Part shown: one piece after another, positions 1 to 5,797 of the stretch
Position numbering within the stretch: the stretch's first letter is position 1
Layout of the letters: the number at the start of each line of letters is the position of its first letter
From: Comamonadaceae bacterium
Lineage (GTDB): Bacteria > Pseudomonadota > Gammaproteobacteria > Burkholderiales > Burkholderiaceae_C
Length of the DNA: 5,797 bases
Assembly (NCBI GenBank): GCA_027490485.1
Contig: JAIXYA010000212.1
Location: forward strand, 1-5,797
Reading direction: 5' to 3'
The notes under the pieces: model-generated
Databases searched by the model: none
Seen by the model: the letters and a program-made list of their open reading frames with translations, nothing else
What the model was told of the DNA's origin: nothing
Position numbers and translations under genes: made by a program

Positions 1-785
1 CGCAGGTGGAAAAACTGCGCATCATCAAGCGTTTGCTCGATGCCGGTCACCGCCCAGGTCAAGTCGTGGCCCTGTCGGTTGACCAATTGCAAAGCATCAC
101 CGAGTCTTTGACTGCCGGCCCCATGGACCTTGCGCGTGGCAAAGACGGGGTGGGTCAACTGCTCGAAGAGGCCATGGGCTTGTTGCGTGCGCAAGATATT
201 GATGGCTTGCGCCGCCATTTGCACCAAACTGTGGCCAGCTTAGGGGTCAATCGCTTCATCGTCGAACTGCTCGCACCATTGACCACCTTGGTGGGTGACG
301 CTTGGATGCGCGCCGAAATCCAAGTGTTTGAAGAGCATATGTTCACCGAGTGCGCTACCGGCGTGCTGCGCCAAGCCATTCACCAACTCAGCAGCCATGC
401 CCTGCACCGCCAACCCCGCGTGTTACTCACCACATTTCCGCAAGAAGAGCATGCGGTGGGTTTGCTCATGGCTGAGAGTCTCTTGACCTCGCAAGGCTGT
501 CACTGCCTGCCCATGGGTGTGAAAACACCCTTGAGCGATATCGCCAAAGCCGCGCAGGTGCACCAACCCGATATCGTGGCGCTGAGCTTTAGCGTCAGCC
601 AAAACCCCAACCATGTGCTCGATGGCTTGGCCGAGTTGCGCCGACTCTTGCCGGCGCAAGTGGAGATTTGGGCCGGTGGACGCGCACCGGTGTTGCAGCG
701 TCGCTCACCTGCGGGCATCACGGTGATTGCCGATTTGGCGCAAATCGAGGCGCAGGTGCAGCGTTGGCGCAAGCACAAACCATGA
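1..785 (+). CDS. MerR-family regulator with CarH/LitR-type B12-binding domain (5'-truncated by window edge)
   Basis: Putative adenosylcobalamin-dependent, possibly light-responsive, cytoplasmic transcription factor. The frame is already open at position 3, and the GTG at 6 is an internal Val codon, not a start. Counting residues from that GTG, residues 1-32 (EKLRIIKRLLDAGH...LSVDQL) resemble the second half of a MerR winged helix-turn-helix; an estimated 40 or so residues are missing upstream. Residues 49-130 form the helical bundle with the Wx9EH signature (W100, E110-H111). Residues 137-259 form the Rossmann B12 domain with ExHxxG (E147, H149 as lower cobalt ligand, G152), then SxS at 194-196 and GG at 224-225. 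The spacings (41 and 27 residues) are those of cobalamin-binding folds. In Thermus CarH, AdoCbl in the dark drives tetramerisation and repression, and light breaks the complex. Here the residue after W100 is Met rather than the His of Thermus CarH. Its stop overlaps the rfaE2 start. The B12 domain is very secure, the MerR assignment good, light sensing inferred. Confidence 0.9.
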   Translation, partial: QVEKLRIIKRLLDAGHRPGQVVALSVDQLQSITESLTAGPMDLARGKDGVGQLLEEAMGLLRAQDIDGLRRHLHQTVASLGVNRFIVELLAPLTTLVGDAWMRAEIQVFEEHMFTECATGVLRQAIHQLSSHALHRQPRVLLTTFPQEEHAVGLLMAESLLTSQGCHCLPMGVKTPLSDIAKAAQVHQPDIVALSFSVSQNPNHVLDGLAELRRLLPAQVEIWAGGRAPVLQRRSPAGITVIADLAQIEAQVQRWRKHKP

Positions 786-1285
786 GCCAAGCCCTGGGTT
801 TTGCCAACAAAGTGTGCGAGGCTGCCAATGCCTTGGCGCGGGTGCAGGCGCTGCACCACTTGGGGCCGGTGGTCTTCACCAACGGTGTTTTCGATGTTTT
901 GCACCGTGGCCACGCCACCTATTTAGAGCAGGCACGCGCCTTAGGGGCGAGCTTGGTGGTGGGTGTCAACACCGACGCGTCTGCCAAGCGTTTGGGCAAA
1001 GGGCCTGAGCGCCCCTTGAACTCTCAGCAAGACAGAGCCTTGTTGCTGGCCGCGCTGGCCTCGGTCAGCTTGGTGACTTGGTTTGACGAGGACACGCCGG
1101 TGCAGCTGATCGCGTATTTGCGCCCCGATGTGTATGTCAAAGGCGGTGATTACGACATGGAGGTTTTGCAAGAAACCGCGACCGTGCGCAGCTGGGGTGG
1201 ACATGCCGTGTCCATTCCTTTTGTCAGCGGTTACTCCACCAGCGCCTTGGTCACGAAAATACAAAGCGCCACAAAGCCGCAATAG
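782..1285 (+). CDS. rfaE2: D-glycero-beta-D-manno-heptose 1-phosphate adenylyltransferase
   Basis: Cytoplasmic nucleotidyltransferase that joins ATP and heptose 1-phosphate to give ADP-D-glycero-beta-D-manno-heptose plus pyrophosphate, a late step in making the ADP-heptose used for the LPS inner core. The 167-residue protein is a single cytidylyltransferase-like domain. It has the nucleotide-binding start TNGVFD (33-38), the catalytic HxGH motif as HRGH (41-44), GVNTD (61-65), DR (84-85), KGGDY (120-124) and the C-terminal STSALV motif (152-157). It matches the C-terminal half of E. coli HldE, so the kinase half (RfaE1/HldA) should be a separate gene elsewhere. The ATG at 782 is chosen because it gives a natural N-terminus about 30 residues before TNGVFD and forms an ATGA overlap with the upstream stop. 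The frame extends further back to 668, but that would overlap the regulator by over 100 bp. No strong Shine-Dalgarno precedes it, which fits translational coupling. The alternative symbol is hldC. Confidence 0.95.
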   Translation: MSQALGFANKVCEAANALARVQALHHLGPVVFTNGVFDVLHRGHATYLEQARALGASLVVGVNTDASAKRLGKGPERPLNSQQDRALLLAALASVSLVTWFDEDTPVQLIAYLRPDVYVKGGDYDMEVLQETATVRSWGGHAVSIPFVSGYSTSALVTKIQSATKPQ

Positions 1286-3941
1286 CCTCTTGTTGCTGCT
1301 GAACTTCTTTGAGTGGCAACTGTCCTGGTGCCTCGTCTAGGCGTGCAAGGTGTTGCCAGTGGCGCAGAACGCGGTAAGCATCGGCTGCGGCTTGCCCCAT
1401 GCCAGGGGGCAGCAAGCCCACCGACTCGGCATGTTCTAGCAACGCGATATTGCCGACGTTGTCTGCCAATAGGGGGTATTGGCCTGCATGAGCCAACACC
1501 AAAAATTGCACCGCAAACTCGGCGTCAATCATGCCCCCAGGGCTGTGTTTAAAGTCGAACACTTCGGGCATGAAGGCTTGGGCGGCGCGCATTTTGGCGC
1601 GCATGGCCACCACTTCCTGCGACAGCGCTTGCGGGTCGCGTGGGGCGCACAAAACTTCACGCCGCACCTCTTCAAACGGCTGGCGCAGGCGAGCGTCACC
1701 CACACAAAACCGTGCGCGTGTCATGGCTTGGTGTTCCCACACCCAAGCGGTGTTGGAGCCACGTTGGCGTTGGTAGTCGGCAAACGACTCCCACGAACTC
1801 ACCAACAAACCGGCGTTGCCATTGGGCCGCAATGCCGTGTCAATTTCGTACACATCGCCTTCGCCGGTTTTGATGGTCAGCCACTGAATCAGCTTGCGCG
1901 CAAACCCCGCGTAGATCTCCCCTGCTTGGGGGTGTTCGTCTTGGTAGACAAAAACGATATCGAGGTCGCTGCCATAGCCCAGCTCTTTACCCCCCCATTT
2001 GCCATAACCCAGAACCGCAAAACAGGGCAGTTCACGGTGGCGTGTTTTCAGGCGTGACCAAACCCACAACGCTGCCACCTCGACCAAGGTGTCTGCCAAC
2101 AAACTCAAATCATCCGCGACTTGCTCCACGCTCAAACGACCCTCTACATCCCGCGCCAGTGTCAGCAAGGTTTCACCGTGGTGGGCACGGCGCAGCACAT
2201 TGAGCAGGCTTTCCTCGTCATCCGCGCCTTGGCTGGCAAGCGCGTCGTGGCGGGCTTGCAAATGGCGGCGCAGCTGCGTGGCATCAAAGCGTTCTTCCAA
2301 CACCTCGGGGTTAGCCAACTCGTCTATCACCCCTGGGTGCGTGCGCAAATAGCGCGCCGCCCAGCGTGCCGACCCCAGCAAGCGCAGCAACTGCTGGTGG
2401 ACCTGCGGGCGCTCAAGCAGCAAGGCCAAATAGGTTTCGCGCCGTAGCAAGGGCTCCATCCAGTCGCTCCAGCGCAGAGCCGCCTCTTCGTTGATGCGGC
2501 CTTGGTCAAGCCAAGTTTGGGTGCGTTGCACCAAGCGCAGCAATCGCTCTCGGGCGTCTTCGCGCAAGGCCAGCACCCGCGGCAAAGCTGGCCAAGCCGC
2601 CATGCGCTCTCGAAACAGGGGTGACAAGCCTTCCAAAACACTGGCCCAGTCATGGCTTATTGGGGGCGGGGTGTTGGCCGTATCGGTCTGTGAGGGTTCT
2701 CCTTGGCCCAACAAACGCTCAAACTCTTGGGCGACGCGGTCACGGTGCTGTTGCAAAACTGGTAACAAGTCGTCGCTGCCAGCCAGCCCCAAGGTGTGGG
2801 CAATCCATTGCAAATCGGCGGGGTCGCTGGGCAGGCGGTGGGTCTGCTGGTCATCAAGGTACTGAATGCGGTGTTCCACGCGGCGCAAAAACACATAAGC
2901 CTCGTGCAGCGCCTGCGCTGTGTCGGCGGGCATCAAACGGGCTTGCACCAGACTGGCCAGGGTGTCCAGCGTGGCGCGTTGGCGTAACTCGGGAAACTGT
3001 CCACCCCGCACCACTTGCAGCAGTTGCACGGTGAATTCAATTTCTCGGATACCGCCACGGCCGAGCTTGACATCGTTGGCGCGTTCGGGCCGCCCCGCGC
3101 TCAGACGCTGCGACTGCGCTCGAATTTGCTGGTGCAACACCCGCAAAGCCTCAAACACGTTGTAGTCAAGGTAGCGACGAAAAACAAAAGGCGTGACCAC
3201 CTCGCGCAAAGCCTTGACCTGATCGATACAAGCCGCAGGCGCCACCACCCGCGCCTTCAGCCATGCCAAACGCTCCCATTCACGGCCCTGCACTTGGAAA
3301 TACTCTTCCAAGGCGTCAAGCGACACCACGCTGTGGCCCGACTCGCCGTTGGGGCGCAGGGCCAAGTCCATGCGAAAGACTTGGCCATGCTCGGTGGTCT
3401 CGCCTATCAAGGCATAGAGCTGCTTGACCACTTTGTCAAAGTAGCTGTGGTTGCTAACCACGCCGCGACCTCCTTCGATACCTTGGGTCTGCCCATCCTC
3501 ATCGAACACATAGACCAAATCGATATCACTAGACACATTCAGTTCACCCGCACCCAGTTTGCCCATGCCGATGACCCAAAGTTCAGCACGTGTGCCTTGG
3601 GCTGTCATGGGTGCGCCATGGCGCTGGTCAACTCGTGACAAGGCTTCTTGCAAAGCTTCGGCTAGGCTGAATTCAGCCAGTGCGGTCATGCTTTGCATGA
3701 CGGTGTTCAGGGGCGCCTGTTGTTCGCAGTCCAGCACCACCAGTCGCTCCAGTACCAACTGGCGCAGAACGCGCAAAGCGTCTGCCACCTCCGGATAGGC
3801 TTGGCGCAACCGCGCATAGGTGGTTTGCAAATGCGCTGCTGTGGGCTCGCCAGCAGGCAGCAGCGCCAGTTCTTGGGGGTAGCGCCTGCGCAGGCGTTGC
3901 ACCAAGCGTGAGCCATGCGAAAAAGGGGGGGCTAGGGTCAT
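1251..3941 (-). CDS. glnE: Bifunctional glutamine synthetase adenylyltransferase / adenylyl-removing enzyme
   Basis: Controls glutamine synthetase by adding AMP to the GlnA subunit (inactivation) and removing it by phosphorolysis, in response to PII and glutamine. The protein has 896 residues with two nucleotidyltransferase halves. The N-terminal adenylyl-removing half has GMGKLGAGELN (125-135), the metal-binding pair D139/D141, LRPNG (195-199), REWERLAWLKAR (220-231) and KLGRGGIREIEF (292-303). A Pro/Thr/Gln-rich linker lies near 412-432, followed by a helical central region. The C-terminal adenylyltransferase half has GYGKWGGKELG (645-655), D659/D661, LRPNG (704-708), WEHQAMTRAR (735-744) and FKHSPGGMIDAEF (797-809). 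Both active sites look intact. It is somewhat shorter than the 946-residue E. coli enzyme, mainly at the N-terminus. The ATG at 3941 starts just before the conserved SRLVQRLRRRYP stretch; a stop lies in frame 21 codons upstream with no better start between. No clear ribosome binding site is visible. The 3' end overlaps rfaE2 tail-to-tail. Confidence 0.98.
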   Translation of the reverse strand: MTLAPPFSHGSRLVQRLRRRYPQELALLPAGEPTAAHLQTTYARLRQAYPEVADALRVLRQLVLERLVVLDCEQQAPLNTVMQSMTALAEFSLAEALQEALSRVDQRHGAPMTAQGTRAELWVIGMGKLGAGELNVSSDIDLVYVFDEDGQTQGIEGGRGVVSNHSYFDKVVKQLYALIGETTEHGQVFRMDLALRPNGESGHSVVSLDALEEYFQVQGREWERLAWLKARVVAPAACIDQVKALREVVTPFVFRRYLDYNVFEALRVLHQQIRAQSQRLSAGRPERANDVKLGRGGIREIEFTVQLLQVVRGGQFPELRQRATLDTLASLVQARLMPADTAQALHEAYVFLRRVEHRIQYLDDQQTHRLPSDPADLQWIAHTLGLAGSDDLLPVLQQHRDRVAQEFERLLGQGEPSQTDTANTPPPISHDWASVLEGLSPLFRERMAAWPALPRVLALREDARERLLRLVQRTQTWLDQGRINEEAALRWSDWMEPLLRRETYLALLLERPQVHQQLLRLLGSARWAARYLRTHPGVIDELANPEVLEERFDATQLRRHLQARHDALASQGADDEESLLNVLRRAHHGETLLTLARDVEGRLSVEQVADDLSLLADTLVEVAALWVWSRLKTRHRELPCFAVLGYGKWGGKELGYGSDLDIVFVYQDEHPQAGEIYAGFARKLIQWLTIKTGEGDVYEIDTALRPNGNAGLLVSSWESFADYQRQRGSNTAWVWEHQAMTRARFCVGDARLRQPFEEVRREVLCAPRDPQALSQEVVAMRAKMRAAQAFMPEVFDFKHSPGGMIDAEFAVQFLVLAHAGQYPLLADNVGNIALLEHAESVGLLPPGMGQAAADAYRVLRHWQHLARLDEAPGQLPLKEVQQQQEAIAALWRFVFS

Positions 3942-4000
3942 GGTGGGACAGTATGTGTGCAGCTTGTTTTGCGGGTCATAATTCTGTTGATTCCTTTGCC
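3942..4000. promoter_or_regulatory. Divergent intergenic region between glnE and yhdP
   Basis: This 59-bp gap is the only non-coding DNA in the window. It separates the start codons of the leftward glnE and the rightward yhdP, so it must hold at least part of the 5' signals of both genes, unless their promoters lie within each other's coding sequence. It is locally more AT-rich than the flanks. I see no AGGAG-like Shine-Dalgarno before either ATG, no strong palindrome and no sigma-54-type GG-N10-GC element. The regulatory role is inferred from position; individual promoter elements are weak. Confidence 0.4.
3977..3982 (+). promoter_or_regulatory. Candidate -10 hexamer for yhdP
   Basis: CATAAT matches the sigma-70 consensus TATAAT at five of six positions. 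It would put a transcription start near 3989, leaving a leader of only about 12 nucleotides before the yhdP ATG at 4001. The hexamers 16-18 bp upstream (around 3953-3960, GTGTGT-like) do not resemble TTGACA. TTGTTT at 3964-3969 is too close to serve. The call rests on one hexamer and is tentative. Confidence 0.22.
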
Positions 4001-5797
4001 ATGACTAACAACACAGATTTGTCTATTGTCACGCCCTCGCCCTCGCCCTGGTGGCGTGGCTACGCGTGGTGCGTGCGGGTTCTGTGGTGGCTGGCCTTGT
4101 CGGCGTGGGGCTTGGTGGCTGTGGCCGCACTGGCCTTGCATTTTTGGATCGTGCCGCGTGTGCTCGATTGGAAAAGCGACATCGAAGCCATGGCTTCGCA
4201 AGCCTTGGGCGTCAAGGTCAGCATCGGCAACCTAGACACCCTCTCCACCGACTGGCTGCCGTCCTTGGAAATCACCGACTTTGTGCTGCGCGATGCCGCT
4301 GACCAAGAAGTGTTGCGCCTGCCACGCGTGCTGGTGTCGCTCTCGCCCACCTCGCTTTTAACCCTGTCGCTTGATCGGGTGGACATTGACAGCCCCTTGA
4401 TTGAAGTGACCCGTGACAGCGAAGGAGAGTTGCGTATTGCCGGTTTGTCCATGGGGCAAGCACAGCCCTCGGCCTTGGCCGATTGGTTTTGGAGCCAACC
4501 CGAAATTTTTGTGCACCGTGGGCGCTTGCGCTGGGTTGATCAGAAGGCGTTATTGCCTGCGGTGGAATTGCAAGAGGTCAATGTGGCTTTGCGCAATGGC
4601 TTGCGCAGCCACGATTGGCGAATTGACGCCACTCCACCGCCTGAATGGGGTGCGCGGTTTAGTCTGCAAGGGCGTTTTCATCAGCCCTTGCTCAGCCGCC
4701 ATGCCAGCGACTTACAGACCTGGGATGGCGATGTCTACGCCGCTTTTTCGCAGATCGACCTCGCACCCATCCAGCCCTACCTGAGCTTTGTGACGGGCGA
4801 CGCGTTGCAAACCGGCCAGGGTTGGTTGCGCGCTTGGCTGCAGGTTCGCCAAGGCAGGGTGGTAGCGCAAACCGTTGACGTCAATATGCAGGCACTGCGC
4901 TGGCAAGCCAATGAGACAGCCCCTGCGGTGTTGCTGCAACAAGTCCAAGGGCGTTTGCACCACCAAGCTTGGCTAGAGGGCTTGGGGCAGGACTTGCGCA
5001 GCCAAGACTTGGCCTTGCGCTTTGAAGACGCCGAAGAATGGAATTTGGGCAACAGTCGTGTGGCCTGGCGCGACGAGGGCGAGCATATGGCCGATAGCGG
5101 CGAATTGCAATTACAGGGCTTTTCTTTGGAAATGCTCGCTCGTATAGCCCAGCGCTTGCCCTTGGGCGAGCATTGGCAAGCACGACTGGCCATGGCGCAA
5201 CCCAAGGGGCAGGTCAAACAACTGGATGTGCGTTGGTTTTTGGCGCACAGCGATGCGCCACAGTTCAACCTCAAAACCGAGGTCACTGGCTTGTCGCTTC
5301 AATCGTCGAGCAGCGCCGCCAAGCCTGATCCTGCTTTGTGGTGGCCAGGCCTGCAGTCGTCCCAACTCAGCTTGGAGGTCAGCGAACACGGCGGAAAAGC
5401 TCAATGGCAGCAAACAGGCGGTCGTTTGGAAATGGGCGGTATTTGGGAGACCAACCAAATGGCCGTGAAAGAAGCGTCGGCAGATGTTTCTTGGGCAAAA
5501 AAAGACAGCCAATGGGCGGTGACGGTGCACCAAGCCCAAATGGACAACCCCGACTTGCAAGCGCAAGCCAAAGGCAGTTGGTTGTCTGGCACGACCGAAC
5601 AAGACATGGGTGTGTTGGACATGCAGGCCAAGGTGGCACGCTTAGACGCGACCACGCTGCACCGTTATTTGCCGCGTGCCATGGATGAGCAAGCCCGCCA
5701 CTATTTGCGCGACGCTTTTTTGGCGGGTCGTTTCAGCCAAGCCGCTATCGAGCTTAAAGGTCCCTTGGACCGCTTTCCGTTCAGCCGCAACAACGAG
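4001..5797 (+). CDS. yhdP: YhdP-family (TIGR02099, AsmA-like) envelope protein, 3'-truncated by window edge
   Basis: N-terminal 599 residues of a large inner-membrane-anchored periplasmic protein. In E. coli, YhdP works with TamB and YdbH to carry phospholipids from the inner to the outer membrane. A short Pro/Ser cytoplasmic tail (TPSPSPWW, 11-18) precedes one membrane segment at about 25-50 (Trp/Leu/Ala-rich, ending HFWIVPRV). An AsmA-like beta region follows (VSIGNLDT...WLPSLEI and RVDIDSPLIEV at about 72-138), then long beta-rich sequence. The family signature is RYLP (555-558), a short helical stretch, and G-P-L-D-R-FPF (587-594). The only cysteine is C24, in or next to the membrane segment. 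The frame has no stop from 4001 to the last base. The ATG at 4001 is needed to include the membrane anchor, since the next Met (residue 64) lies beyond it. E. coli YhdP has about 1,266 residues, so roughly half the gene is missing to the right. It is divergent from glnE. Small minus-strand frames inside it are shadows. Confidence 0.92.
   Translation, partial: MTNNTDLSIVTPSPSPWWRGYAWCVRVLWWLALSAWGLVAVAALALHFWIVPRVLDWKSDIEAMASQALGVKVSIGNLDTLSTDWLPSLEITDFVLRDAADQEVLRLPRVLVSLSPTSLLTLSLDRVDIDSPLIEVTRDSEGELRIAGLSMGQAQPSALADWFWSQPEIFVHRGRLRWVDQKALLPAVELQEVNVALRNGLRSHDWRIDATPPPEWGARFSLQGRFHQPLLSRHASDLQTWDGDVYAAFSQIDLAPIQPYLSFVTGDALQTGQGWLRAWLQVRQGRVVAQTVDVNMQALRWQANETAPAVLLQQVQGRLHHQAWLEGLGQDLRSQDLALRFEDAEEWNLGNSRVAWRDEGEHMADSGELQLQGFSLEMLARIAQRLPLGEHWQARLAMAQPKGQVKQLDVRWFLAHSDAPQFNLKTEVTGLSLQSSSSAAKPDPALWWPGLQSSQLSLEVSEHGGKAQWQQTGGRLEMGGIWETNQMAVKEASADVSWAKKDSQWAVTVHQAQMDNPDLQAQAKGSWLSGTTEQDMGVLDMQAKVARLDATTLHRYLPRAMDEQARHYLRDAFLAGRFSQAAIELKGPLDRFPFSRNNE
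4032..4049 (+). repeat. Three tandem CGCCCT hexamers in the yhdP 5' coding region
   Basis: Three perfect back-to-back copies of CGCCCT encode the Pro-Ser repeats of the cytoplasmic tail just before the YhdP membrane segment. Because the unit is six bases, gain or loss of a copy would add or remove one Pro-Ser pair without shifting the frame. The tract is short and may be chance in GC-rich DNA. Confidence 0.6.

Noticed and set aside
6..8. GTG at position 6 as the start of the regulator
   Set aside because: The frame is open upstream of it, and starting here would cut the MerR helix-turn-helix in half. It encodes an internal Val.
668..781. N-terminal extension of rfaE2 to an upstream start at 668
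   Set aside because: It would overlap the B12-regulator coding sequence by over 100 bp and add residues unlike any heptose adenylyltransferase. The ATG at 782 gives the expected length and an ATGA junction.
1479..2057. A 192-codon open frame on the plus strand opposite the glnE 3' half
   Set aside because: It is antisense to the catalytic adenylyltransferase domain and is His/Ala/Gly-rich with no recognisable motif, so its openness is explained by glnE codon use.
3015..3638. A 207-codon open frame on the plus strand opposite glnE
   Set aside because: It lies wholly within the antisense of a well-conserved glnE region, its composition follows the glnE codon pattern, and the product shows no recognisable domain or ribosome binding site. 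It is a typical shadow frame in GC-rich coding DNA.
3975..4005. Inverted repeat GTCAT / ATGAC flanking the yhdP start
   Set aside because: The arms are only 5 bp with a 21-nt loop, so stability is negligible and a match of this size is expected by chance.
5111..5602. Minus-strand open frames of 80-170 codons between about 4060 and 5655
   Set aside because: They all lie inside the continuous plus-strand yhdP frame, which has a clear membrane anchor and family motifs and runs off the window. The minus-strand products look like noise.

Overview
This window looks like a chromosomal core segment from a betaproteobacterium of the order Burkholderiales, most likely a Comamonadaceae relative (Limnohabitans/Rhodoferax-like). 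The reasons are the moderately high GC content, heavy use of TTG for leucine, a stand-alone heptose-1-phosphate adenylyltransferase with the Burkholderiales-type 'TNGVFDVLHRGHATYL' core, and glnE lying divergently beside a YhdP-family gene. The taxonomic call is inference from protein character, not from a database search.

Layout. (1) Positions 1-785, plus strand: the 3' part of a MerR-type regulator whose C-terminal half is a complete adenosylcobalamin-binding module of the CarH/LitR photoreceptor class. Most of its DNA-binding domain lies before the window. (2) Positions 782-1285, plus strand: rfaE2 (hldC), which makes ADP-heptose for the LPS inner core. Its ATG overlaps the regulator's TGA (ATGA), so the two are very probably one operon. 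(3) Positions 1251-3941, minus strand: glnE, the bifunctional adenylyltransferase/adenylyl-removing enzyme of glutamine synthetase. It is convergent with rfaE2 and overlaps it by 35 bp. (4) Positions 3942-4000: a 59-bp divergent intergenic gap, the only non-coding DNA in the window. (5) Positions 4001-5797, plus strand: the first 599 codons of a YhdP/TIGR02099-family AsmA-like envelope protein, open to the right edge.

Coding density is about 99%, and no stretch over 300 bp lacks a gene. I see no tRNA, rRNA, CRISPR array, insertion sequence, attachment site or phage gene. Two of the genes concern the outer membrane (LPS core sugar and phospholipid transport), one concerns nitrogen control, and one is a putative light/B12-responsive regulator.

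Most of the window is ordinary housekeeping DNA. The part most worth attention is the B12-dependent regulator translationally joined to an LPS-core gene. Its methionine sits where Thermus CarH has the histidine that binds cobalt after illumination. I found no convincing evidence of a wholly new system.
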